NCBI GenBank assembly: GCA_019279435.1
Contig: JAAALK010000082.1
Span: forward strand, 21,977,116 to 22,041,115
Origin: Zizania palustris
Lineage: Eukaryota > Streptophyta > Magnoliopsida > Poales > Poaceae
Length of the DNA stretch: 64,000 bases
Direction: 5' to 3'
Below the pieces are notes generated by a model that was not told where the DNA came from, made no database searches, and worked only from the letters and a program-made list of their open reading frames with translations. Below, one piece after another: positions 54,260-64,000 of this stretch; position 1 is the stretch's first letter; each line of letters opens with the position of its first letter. The translations under genes were made by a program, and so were the position numbers.

Positions 54260-54264
54260 ATACC

Positions 54265-56510
54265 TAGGACGAAGTACCGGGCGAGGTACTTCAGATCGAG
54301 CCCCACCATAGGCACGGTCGGAACCTGTGCAAATCATGGCCCGAGCCGGTGTCCCCGAAGCCCCCATGCGACTGCCGGTGGCCAACATCATGCCACCTCC
54401 AAAGCAGGAAGACCCCCAAGACCGCGGCAAGCGAGTAGTCCTGCCCATCTCTGGAGGGGGGACCCTCGGTAACATGTCCAAAAGGCAGCGACGTGAATAC
54501 GTTCGTGAAGTAGGGCACATTGGGACTTCGAGTTCCGCAGAGGGAATGCAAGAATGGTCCCATGTGCCCATCTCTTTTACTGCCAGTGATGCCACGGGGG
54601 TGAAGTTCCCCCATGCTGACCCCTTGGTCATTTCCGCAGATATAGCAGGGGTGGAAGTCCGAAGGATCCTGGTGGATGGCGGGAGCTCCGCAGACATACT
54701 TTTCGTCCAGGCCTTCGACCAAATGTGCATACCTTGGAAGCATCTACTTCCAGCGGCCCGACCACTTCAAGGCTTCGCAGGTCCACCTCTCGATGCCCTC
54801 GGCCAAATAGGCCTCGAGGTTGCTTTCGAAGAGGGGCCTCTGGCCAGGGTGGAGGAGGTGATCTTCGACGTCGTCGACACCCCTATGCTTACAACGTGAT
54901 CTTCAAGCGAGGGATGTTGAACCAATTCGGAGCTATAGCGCATCACAACTATCTCTGTCTCAAAATGCCCACGCAAGGTGGAGTTCTTACTGTTTCAGGA
55001 GACCACGCTATAGCCCGAAGGATGGAGTATGGTCACGGCCAGCCGCTGGACCCCCGGCAAGTGCACAATGTGACAGACCATACAGAAGAGGTTCCGGAGG
55101 CTTCGAACTCTTCGAAGGGGCTCTCCCTTAAACCGAGCTTGGAAGGTGATGTCGTGACGAAGATAATTTCGAAGGATGGCAAAGACTACCCAATACAGTT
55201 CGGCAAGGGGCTACCCCCAGAGATAGCTGACTCATTGGAAGAAGTCGTCAAGCAGAATTTGGACGTCTTTGCCTGGACTGACGAAGACATCACTGGGGTT
55301 GATCGGATTATCATCGAGCACAGCTTGCTCGTCAACCCGAAGGCTAGGCCGGTGCGCCAGGGGCTCCGTAAGCTGTCTGCGGAAAGAGCAAGCTTCGCCA
55401 AGATCGAAGTAGAAAAATTATTAAAGGCTGGTATCATCAGAGAGGTAGCCCATACTGAGTGGTTGGCGAACCCTATTTTTGTAAGGAAGGACTTGAACAA
55501 GTGGCGCATGTGTATTGACTTTGCTTCATTAAATAAAGCATGCCCGCGAGACCCCTACCCGATGCCCTGAATAGACCAGTTGGTGGATTCCACAGCTGGC
55601 TCCGAATTACTAAGTTTCCTTGATGCTTACTCCGGGTATCATCAAGTCTGGCTAAAGCGTGAAGACGAAGCCAAGACAAGTTTTATAACTCCTTCCAGAG
55701 TATTTTGTTATGTAAGAATGCCTTTTGGCCTGCGGAATGCCGGGGCCACATTTTCATATTTAATAGCTAAGGCTCTAGGTCACCAAATAGGCTGGAATGT
55801 CGAAGCCTATATGGATGACATTGTAATAAAGAGTGCTCAAAAGCACCAACATAGCCTAGACCTAGCTAAAACGTTTGAGAGCCTCCGAGCATGTGGAGTA
55901 CGCCTCAACCCTGAAAAATGTATATTTGGAGCGCAAGCAGGAAAACTGCTAGGGTACTTAGTTTCGAGCAGGGGAATCGAAGCTAGCCCCACGCAGATAA
56001 GTGCACTACAAAGAATGGCTCCACCAGGGAATTTGAAGCAAGTCCAGAAGCTAGCAGGAAGGCTCGCAGCTCTTAGTAGATTCCTGGCCAAGTCAACAGA
56101 GCGAAGCCTCCCAATTTTCAAAGCCCTAAAGGGGTCCGAAAGCTTCAATTGGACGCCGGAGTGCCAGAAGAGCTTCGATGATATTGAGGCATACCTCGGA
56201 AGCTTGTCAACACTTACTGTGCCCCTCCCGGAGGAAACACTCCTCCTTTATCTTGTAGCAACAGGCTCCGCAGTAAGTGCAGTACTGGTTAGGGAAGTTG
56301 AGCTTAAGGGAAAGCTGGTGCAGAACCCAGTTTATTTTGTTTCAAAAGCTTTGTCCAGAGCTAAGATAAGATACTCCGAGCTCGAGAAATTTGCGTATGC
56401 CCTAATAATGGCCTCGCGGAAGCTAAGGCATTATTTTCTAGCGCATAACTTAATTGTTCCTACCTCGTACCCTCTTTGTGATATGCTCCGAAGCAATGAT
56501 TCTACGGGGA
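54265..56510 (+). pseudogene. Protease-RT-RNase H of the plus-strand Tat element, broken
   Basis: The gag frame continues to the aspartic protease (VRRILVDGGSSADILFVQAF, about 54655). A frameshift near 54880 (apparently one C short in a C run) moves to the frame of 54900-55567. This carries the RT start (WRMCIDFASLNKACPRDPYP), stops at TGA 55568-55570, and continues at 55571 with LLSFLDAYSGYHQVWLKRED, MPFGLRNAGATFS and EAYMDDIVIKS. RNase H follows (VLVREVELKGKLVQNPVYFV, YSELEKFAYALIMASRKLRH). The sequence stops matching pol near 56510. Integrase is missing, and the tandem repeats begin at once. Confidence 0.88.
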
Positions 56511-56517
56511 GGATCGG

Positions 56518-57250
56518 GTTCGAAGCATCTGTAAAAGAGCCGAAGGTGACCAGCCTACGGATTCCAGGCTACGGCTTGTTAGGATCCATAGAAGAGTCTA
56601 AGGACTTTAAAAGAACAGATTTCCGGCCTCCGGGTTCGAAGCATCTGTAAAAGAGCCGAAGGTGGCCAGCCTATGGATTCCAGGCTACGACTTGTTAGGA
56701 TCCATAGAAGAGTCTAAGGACTTTAAAAGAACAGATTTCCGGCCTCCGTGTTCGAAGCATCTGTAAAAGAGCCGAAGGTGGCCAGCCTACGGATTCTAGG
56801 CTACGGCTTGTTAGGATCAGTAGAAGAGTCTAAGGACTTTAAAAGAACAGATTTCCAGCCTCTGGGTTCGAAGCATCTGTAAAAGAGCCGAAGGTGGCCA
56901 GCCTACGGATTCCAGGCTACGACTTGTTAAGATCCGTAGAAGAGTCTAAGGACTTTAAAAGAACAGATTTTCGGCCTCTGGGTTCGAAGCATCTGTAAAA
57001 GAGCCGAAGGTGGCTAGCCTACGGATTCCAGGCTACTGCTTGTTAGGATCCATAGAAGAGTCTAAGGACTTTAAAAGAACAGATTTCTGGCCTCCGGGTT
57101 CGAAGCATCTGTAAAAGAGCCGAAGGTGGCCAGCCTACGGGTTCCAGGCTATGGCTTGTTAGGATCCGTAGACGAGTCCAAGGACTTTAAAAATAAACAG
57201 ACTTCTGGCCTGAGAGTTCGAAGCATCTGTACAAGAGTCGAAGGTGACCA
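56518..57250 (+). repeat. 116-bp tandem repeat array after pol
   Basis: GTTCGAAGCATCTGTAAAAG starts at 56518, 56634, 56750, 56866, 56982, 57098 and 57216: five units of exactly 116 bp, one of 118, and a partial seventh. Units differ at a few bases (GGATCCATAG or GGATCCGTAG). 116 is not a multiple of 3, so it is not a protein repeat. It lies between the truncated pol and the antisense ORF. Tandem arrays in the 3' region of Tat/Ogre-type elements are known and can seed satellites. Confidence 0.93.
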
Positions 57251-57513
57251 AGCAATAAGGTCTCAAGGCTCCGGCCAACGAGACACTTTTAAAGTCCTAA
57301 GCGACTAGTATACGAACCTATGTTCTATGAACCCGACGAAAAGGTAAAATATGGCCTACAAGTGTTGTGCGAAGCATCGATTTGCTATGCGCGTCATTGT
57401 GTCCGACGAACCTTTTTTCACAATGCGTAAGGTCCCCCATCCACAAGGAGGGGTAGGAGGGTAAAGAACAAACAGGATGCTACCGGTGCAATTCACATTA
57501 ATTCATCATACTT
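57251..57513. other. Spacer, no gene seen
   Basis: This is short sequence between the tandem array and the antisense ORF. CTTTTACATTAAG near 57510 could belong to the 3' end of the antisense transcript. Confidence 0.4.
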
Positions 57514-60394
57514 TTACATTAAGAGAAATTTTGGTCCAAGCCTAATAAAATCGGAGACCCTGTCGCCTCTAGAGCTACCTCTCCGGCTACTTTGTCCTTC
57601 GGAGCTCGAAGCCACCGGGGTTGTCCTTTTTGTTCGAGTACTTCTCTTCTTCTTCGAGGCTCGTAGTTTCTTCTGCTCCTCTTGAAGCTCGGCCCAAGTC
57701 AGAAGTTTTTCGGAGTTAGCCTCCACAGGGTCTTCGGCCTGATACTCCAAGTCAAACCAATCCATATGTTCGAAGGATGAAGATGCCTTCTCTTTTTCCT
57801 CTTCCTTGATATAAGCTAAGACTTATTGAAAAACCTCGAAGGTTACCTCCCCTTTATCTCCGCGAGGAACAGAGAAGCGAGAGCGGCGGTAAGGCCTTAA
57901 GCTCTCAAGGCTTGCCCATTCCTTCTGGAGCCCTTCGTTAAATTCCACTATTTTGAAGTCAGGTTCCAAAAGGCATGACAGAACCTAAAAGGACAAAACA
58001 CCCAAACAAGCTCTTCGTTTATAAACTTTTCATTAATGCAAGGGGCTTTATGAGATTGCTTATACATAATTGTCCTATAAGCTAGACCTGTGGGTTGGTT
58101 GGCGGGGCAGGAGGTGTCGGAGCTGGCGAGGCTAGAAGCGGAGACCTTGTATGTGCTTGATTTTGCCGACGGGCCTCGTCGATCCAAGCTTTAGCTGCAG
58201 CCTTGTGGTCCGTCTTCCAGGTTGATCGAAAAACTTCCCAAGCTGAGGCTACATTGTGCGAAGGATGCAACAAGTCCTCGGAGGCAAAGCTTCCGGGTGT
58301 CGAACCCCTGACCGGAGCGATAGGAATCTGAAGGGCTTCGAGGTGGCGGAGAACTCCAATTCCGGCGCACTGTCCGGAGATCTCTCCGTACCGGACACCG
58401 GAGCTCATCATCAGCGACGCCGCCACTTGGAACCTCTTCAGCTTCCGGTCGAGAGACTCGCTGGCCACAACAGATGACGAAGGGCACATGGTGCCAAAAT
58501 ATTCCAAGGTACCCTGAAGGGCGTCCAAGGTACGTTCTGCTACATTGGCATTCTTCTTCTCTGCCACCTCCCGCCCCGCAGCGGTAGCAGACACTTCGGC
58601 CATCTGAGATAGCAAGGAGCTCTTTTGGGCCATCGCTTGCTTGAGAGAGCCTTGGAGCTCCACCAGCTGGGTGCTCGAAGTAGCCGCCGCCTGCCGGAGA
58701 TTCTCAACCTCCGCCCGGAGCACCAAGCACTCGGCTTCAACTTCTTGGGCTGAAGTCCGGAGTGCGTCGCTGTCCTGCCTTGCGAGTCAGAGGGCTTCAT
58801 CGCCTTCGACCCTAGCCCTCCGCTCTTCGAGGACTTCTTCCTCTAACCGAAGGGATCTCTCTTCAGAGACCTTGAGTGTGGCTTGGAGGGTGGTAACCTT
58901 CCGTTTGAGTCGATTGGTTTCGACTTCATTGGAAGTCGCTGCCGCTCTAGCAAGGACGAATTGCTGCAAAGGAGCAAGTAAGTACAAGGTATTTACATGT
59001 ACTAATTGAAAATATTTGCAGTACTTTTTATACCTAAAGGGCAGCCCTTTCGAGGGCCATGTCAAGCCCCGGGGCCCTGGCTTCGCTCAGAACAGAGACC
59101 AAGTCGGAGTTGGCAACGTCCTGGCATTTCTCCACTAAAGGCTCCAGGAGCGCCCGGAGGCCCGTCCGTTGCTCCAGAAACGGAGCTAGTAGAGGAAGCC
59201 AAGACAAAGCTTGGCGATCATCTGCCATGGCCTCTTCCTCCGAGTTGCTGGCCGAAGGCTCGTTGGAGGAGGGTAACATCATTGGGCCGGGAGGGATTCC
59301 GAGGCTTGACATACTTTTGCCCCTCCCCGGCACAAAGACAGGCGGCTCGACTCCGGCGAAGGTAGCTCCTCCTTCGGTGGCTACCCCTTCGGCTGGAGTC
59401 GCGTCGGCAGGATTGGCCCCAGTCACCGGAGCCACATCAGCAGAGATGGCCTCGACCACCGGAGCCACATCGGCGAAGACGACCCCAGTGTCTAATGGAG
59501 TCGAGGTGTCCATCGGAACCACAACCCCCGAAGAAGCTGGAGCTTCGTGTGCTGCCGGGGCTTCGTCGCCCTTCGATCTACCTACAACATCAAGGTATTT
59601 GGTGAATATTTACAAGAGTTGTGCAGGAATCGACCAAGATAAAAGGTTCAAAGGGTACCTTCGGAGGCACCGTGAGGTAAAATCGTCGGGTCCTCCAGGA
59701 CTTTGTACATCCGGAGAATCTCGTCGAGGTCGTCCCCCGAAGTCCTCTCCGGCGTGTTTGTCATTGGAGCCTCAACCTCTGCCGTGATCACTCCATTTAC
59801 GGGCGAGTTGGGGTGACGGCATCCAGCTCCGAGCTCAAGACAACGGGTGTGGGAGTATGCACTGTGTCTACCTCCGCAGCCTCTCGAGCAGGAGCTTCGG
59901 TTGGGATCCTTGCTGCGTCCTCGTCGCCATCCAGGAGGTAGTTCTCGAAGTGCTCCGCCAATTGGGTGTCGGAGCCCTTGCTTCTAGACTCCTCCGAAGC
60001 TAAGCTCCGAAGGCCCAAAGATGAAGCAGATGAAGACGGGGTCAGTTGAGGAGGGATCTTCACCATCTTCTTCTTCTTGGTGGGGGTCTTGCCGGCCTTT
60101 TTCGGGGGCTCGGCGGCGGCTTTCCTCTTCCGAGGGGCTGCTCCGGCAGGTGTTGGGGGAGATAATCCCGATGGCTGAAGGGGGCCACCACCAGGGGGTC
60201 TGAAGCCTGGCGCTGGAGGGGCCAGGACCTTCAGACGATGAAGCCGGAGGCCTTCGGAGGCTTCGGGACGCTCCAGAGGGGCTCACGAGCGCGAGGCGAA
60301 TGGCCGGAGGCCAGAGGCCACCCTCCGGGGGGAAGAATGCCAGAGGCCACCCTCCGGGAGAAGGATGCCGGAGGCCATCCCTCGGACCGCGCAA
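57514..60394 (-). pseudogene. Second Tat antisense ORF block, N-terminal domain missing
   Basis: Minus-strand blocks in order are: 60066-59797 (acidic linker, HFENYLLDGDEDAARIPTEA); 59522-59034 (LPLLAPFLEQRTGLRALLEP); 59065-58787 and 58726-58082 (a coiled coil, then GTMCPSSSVVASESLDRKLK and SAWEVFRSTWKTDHKAAAKA); 57765-57514 (TWAELQEEQKKLRASKKKRS). They match the left aORF (28301 to 10953) in the same order, but the N-terminal gypsy-type domain is absent; 60070-60394 is instead a GC-rich proline/glycine tract. The frames change between blocks, so introns or decay are likely. The function is unknown. It probably belongs to the Tat element starting at 48935, in antisense orientation. Confidence 0.6.
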
Positions 60395-60549
60395 TGGATC
60401 CGGAGGGAGTGTCGGTAGGAAGAGGACCGGTCAAGCCTGCAGGGGGACAGGATCGCGATCCTCTGCGCCGTGTCGGGCGGCGCAGGCAGCGTCCGACATG
60501 GCTGATACACCGTTAGAGTCGAATCTTCTTGTCTGTACTATATATAGTC

Positions 60550-60746
60550 CGCTTTGTCTGTACTGCTGACCAGCGTCTGGCCATGTAGCGATTGGCGGTC
60601 CAGAGGCGCTGGGTCCTCTAGACGGGGCGCCCTATAAATACCCCCCAACTACAGTTGTAATGGACACACGCTCCAAGAGCATAGAATATACTACATCCCT
60701 ACATTTCCACTAAGAAAACCAGCTGGTCCGATCCGTCGTTCCAACA
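60550..60746 (+). repeat. 3' end of the 5' LTR of a second Tat-like element
   Basis: CCCTATAAATACCCCCC (TATA region, 60630) and the end GTTCCAACA (60746), followed by the PBS TTGGCACCGTCCGTGGGGA, mark an LTR related to but different from that at 48935. Its start lies somewhere in 60240-60550 and cannot be fixed because the 3' LTR is outside the window. 60240-60420 is rich in CCGGAGGCC/CCCTCCGG words. Confidence 0.7.
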
Positions 60747-60811
60747 GTTGGCACCGTCCGTGGGGACCCTAGTTCGAGAAGCTAGCGTCCTCTACATCCA
60801 CTCACCAAAGC

Positions 60812-63800
60812 ATGTCAGGTCGGAAGGGGGCGAGCACGGTTCCTCTGCGTCGATCGGCCCGCACCGCCGGGATTGAGCCTGCTCCGGTCCCCGACCCCAG
60901 TCTACCCGCTGTTGCACCCGTCGGGGCGCCCTCCCTGGAGCCAACCCTGGCGCCGGAGGGGACGCCCGAGGCTCAGGGCCCTGTCAGTGTACCTGAGCTA
61001 GCCTCTGTCATCCTGGCAGGATTCCCGGAGGGGCTGCTGGAGGGGCATCCTACGAGCGGGCCCCCGGTGGTATCCCTCCGAACCGACTACGCCCATTCGC
61101 GAGACCCTGATACCGCTTCAGGAGGGAGCGGGAGCCAAGCCGATGCCCTGGCCGCCGAGAACGCCCGGCTGAAGGCAGAACTAGCTCTGTGGTGCCAGGA
61201 GGCGTCGCTCCGCCCTCCCGAGCCCCCCCCGCACTACGAAAGTTGTGGCCGTAGCACTGAGCGATGATGAAGATCCAGTGGAGGAAGAAAACGCGTCCTA
61301 CGACGAGGAGTCCCACCTGCACCCGGACCTTCAGAGGGTGCGCTTCGGCTCGAAGTTTCACGCCGCCAAGCTTCCCAAGTACTCCGGGGATTCTGACCCT
61401 GGAGAGTTCTCTCGCTTGTATGCTCTGGCGATAGAAGCGTCCGGGGGGAGCCGGGACAACACGGCTAAATGCTTCCCCCTGGCGCTCGAAGGGATCGCTC
61501 TCCGGTGGTTCTGGTCGCTCCGACCTGGGACCATCCGCATGTGGGAACAGCTAAGGAAAAAATTCGTCAACAACTTCCTGGGGACCTTCGTGGCCCCTAT
61601 GTCCACTGGGAGCCTCTTCCAAGTGAAGCAGCAGCCCGAAGAGACTTTGCGGCAATACTCCCAGCGCTTCGCACACACCAAGGCCCAGATTAAGGGGCTC
61701 TCGGCTTCCTCGGTCATCGACGTTGCTCGGGAAGGCGTCACCCACCCGGGCCTCCTCGACAAACTCCATCGGAAGCCTATCTCCTCGGTGGCACAGCTCA
61801 TGACGTATTTTGAAGAATACGCCCGGTCCGAAGAAGGCCAGATGCACCGGCAGGCGATGATAGTCCCTGTCCGGGCCTCGAGCGCCAGGACGTATGAAGC
61901 CTCGCCGGACCTCAACCGGGGAGCCCGCCCCACTCCTGACTTCCACCGCCAAGATTCCGGCCGGCAGGACTCCGTCCACCGGGACTCCCGGTGGGGCCGG
62001 AAGCATCTTCGGGGGGAGGTACTCAGCATTACCCCTCGAGCCCCTGCTAAGCACCTGCACACGTCCGGCGGGGGCCGCTCCACTGGGGCCAAGGCTCCGT
62101 CTCGGGCACTCTCCGAAGGAGCCACTTTTTACTGTAGCGTCCACGGCGAAAACTGGAGCCACGACATCGACTCCTGCCGGACCATACTCGCCCTCCGGAG
62201 AGACTACCTCGAGCGTAATACCGGCCGTGGTTCCACTAACAAGGGGATCACAGTACCTCACCCAGAAGCGGTCCAGGTAGTCGGGCGCCACGACGAGCCA
62301 GAGGTCCTGGGCCTAGCCTCGGAGTTTAGCAGGGCCCAGGCCTCCAAGCTCGAAGACGCGCTGGATCGGGGGAAGCGAGTGGTCCTCCCCATATCCGGAG
62401 GTGGAGCTCTGGGAGCCCTGTCCAAGCGCCAGTGGCGGGACTATGTTCGGGAGGTCGGGCATATCGGCACATCCAGCTCCTCGGCCCTCCCTGAATGGTC
62501 CCATGTCCCCATCTCCTTCACCGCCGAAGATGCCACCGGAGTCAAGTTCCCGCACGCCGACCCCCTCGTTATCTCGGCAGATATCGCCGGAGTCGAGGTG
62601 CGTCGCATCCTGGTTGACGGGGGGAGTTCTGCTGACATCATCTTTGTGCAGGCCTTCGATCAGCTGTGCCTGTCGCGCAAGCACCTACTGCCAGCTTCCC
62701 GTCCACTCCAGGGCTTCGCAGGCCCCCCGCTCGATGCCCTGGGCCAGGTCACGCTGGAGGTGACCTTCGGCGACTCCCCCTTCGGCGCTGCGAGGAAATC
62801 CTGTTCGACGTGGTCGATGCTCCGTACGCCTACAACGCCATCTTCGGAAGGGGGATGCTCAATCACTTCGGAGCCATCGCGCACCACAACTACTTGTGCC
62901 TCAAGATGCCGACTCCGGGTGGGGTGTTATCGATCCTGGGTGACCAGGCCGCAGCCCGCCGGGTCGAGTACGGCCACTCAGTGCCATTGGAGTCACGACA
63001 GATTCACAGCGTCCATGAAGGCGCAGAAGGAACCAGCCTCCCCGACGGCAGAGACCCCGGGCAGAAGGGCCGCCCAGCCAAACCTCTCCCGGAGGGAGAG
63101 GTCATTACAAAGATCTTAGTCCAAGACGGGAAAGAGTACCCGATAAAGTTCGGAGGGGGACTGGAGCCGGAGGTGTCATCACAACTCGAGGGAATCATCC
63201 GCAACAACCTCGACATCTTCGCATGGTCCAACGAAGACATTACCGGTGTCGACCGCTCGATCATTGAGCACTCGCTGGCGGTCGACCCGAAGGCTCGGCC
63301 GGTCCGTCAGGGGCTCCGGAAGCTCTCCATCGAACGGGCCGAGCTCGCCAAGGCTGAGACAGAGAAGCTGCTTCGAGCGGGGGTCATCCAGGAAGTGATT
63401 CATACTGAGTGGTTGTCTAACCCAGTGTTTGTCCAGAAGAAAACATCTGGAAAGTGGCGCATGTGTATCGACTTTACTTCTCTGAATAAAGCTTGCCCCC
63501 GTGACCCCTACCCCATGCCCCACATTGACCAACTAGTCGATTCCACAGCCGGAGCGGAGCTCCTCAGTTTCCTTGATGCTTATTCCGGCTATCACCAGAT
63601 CTAGTTAAAGCCTGAAGACCAAGTCAAAACAAGCTTTGTCACCCCCGGAGGAGTGTTTTGTTACGTCCGGATGCCCTTCGGCCTCCGCAATGCCGGGGCT
63701 ACATTTTCAAGGCTAATCTCCAAGGCTCTAGGCCATTAGATGGGGCGTAATGTTGAAGCATACATGGACGATATCGTCATCAAAAGTACCACCAAAGACC

Positions 63801-64000
63801 GTCATGGCACGGACATAGCTGAGACTTTTGACAGCCTTCGGCGATGTGGAATCCGCCTCAACCCAGAAAAATGTGTCTTCGGAGCACGCGCTGGGAAGCT
63901 GCTCGGATATCTGGTTTCTAGCCGAGGAATCGAGGCCAGTCCAACACAAGTCAATGCATTGCAAAAATAGTCGCCAGGCATATTGACAAGAGTTTCCAGG
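60812..64000 (+). pseudogene. gag-protease-RT of a second Tat-like element, partial
   Basis: ATG 60812 (MSGRKGASTVPLRRSART) starts a Pro-rich gag N-terminus. A frameshift in a C run near 61225-61245 leads to the gag core (LALEGIALRWFWSLRPGTIR, FVAPMSTGSLFQVKQQPEET), a CSVHGENWSHDIDSC motif, and protease (VDGGSSADIIFVQAFDQLCL, about 62610). A second shift near 62790 leads to the frame with RT (WRMCIDFTSLNKACPRDPYP, YMDDIVIKS). Stops lie at 63602 (TAG), 63737 (TAG) and 63968 (TAG). The order and sequence match the element at 48935, but at the DNA level it is more GC-rich and a different family. It is cut by the window end inside RT. Confidence 0.88.

Noticed and set aside
1..64000. tRNA, rRNA and riboswitch-like genes
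   Set aside because: I saw no cloverleaf or rRNA sequence. The tRNA-like words are primer-binding sites of retroelements.

Overview
The window looks like nuclear DNA of a grass (Poaceae, perhaps Panicoideae; this is inference). It shows nested LTR retrotransposons, spliced genes with GT-AG introns, and a SUMO-conjugating enzyme (SCE1/UBC9) resembling the cereal proteins. There is no bacterial-type gene organisation. The only well-supported host gene is SCE1 on the + strand (five exons, 29960-43264). Nearly everything else is transposable-element DNA, most of it broken.

Left part (1-29444): a Tat-type Ty3/gypsy element on the minus strand runs off the left edge (gag 1-1491, 5' LTR 1699-2195). 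It interrupts a Sirevirus-like Ty1/copia gag (2196-3184, LTR 3249-5289). Next is a minus-strand element with a 3.4-kb Tekay/Del-type LTR (6415-9783) and a short broken ORF of unknown function (5461-6264). A second copia gag fragment follows (9784-10878). From 10953 to 29352 lies a 5'-truncated, plus-oriented Tat element carrying the antisense extra ORF (aORF) typical of that lineage. It is split first by a copia solo LTR (11268 to about 13730) and then by a complete, very young 11.25-kb Sirevirus (15242-26493, TSD GAATC, LTRs differing by about three substitutions and one 1-bp indel). Its 3' LTR (28790-29352) abuts a degraded hAT terminus just upstream of SCE1.

SCE1 (29960-43264): exons 1-2 and exons 3-5 are separated by a 12.3-kb intron. 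That intron holds a nest of insertions. A hAT-type DNA transposon (31258-40391, near-perfect 8-bp TSD) carries an F-box gene fragment. Inside it is a non-autonomous LTR element (31720-39649), and inside that element's 5' LTR is a decayed Reina-like chromovirus (31824-37136, TSD ACTGT). Next to the hAT end sits a gag-only LTR element (TR-GAG-like, 40426-42374, minus strand). Intron 4 holds a MITE inside a (TA)n microsatellite. Exon 1 appears to lack one C next to the splice donor, so the gene may be frameshifted or may use a shifted donor.

Right part (43265-64000): SCE1 flank, a possible Harbinger-like element with an exon-like fragment, a GC-rich duplicated tract, and a diverged Tekay-like LTR remnant. 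A plus-strand Tat element starts at 48935; its gag is interrupted by a 3.36-kb Tekay-type solo LTR (50898-54259, TSD ATACC) and its pol lacks integrase. It is followed by a 116-bp tandem array (56518 to about 57250) and a second aORF block (57514-60394, minus). A related Tat element (LTR end 60746; gag-pro-RT 60812-64000) runs off the right edge.

The main value of the window is the insertion history around SCE1 and the signs of cytosine-deamination decay in the older elements. I did not find a convincing novel functional system.
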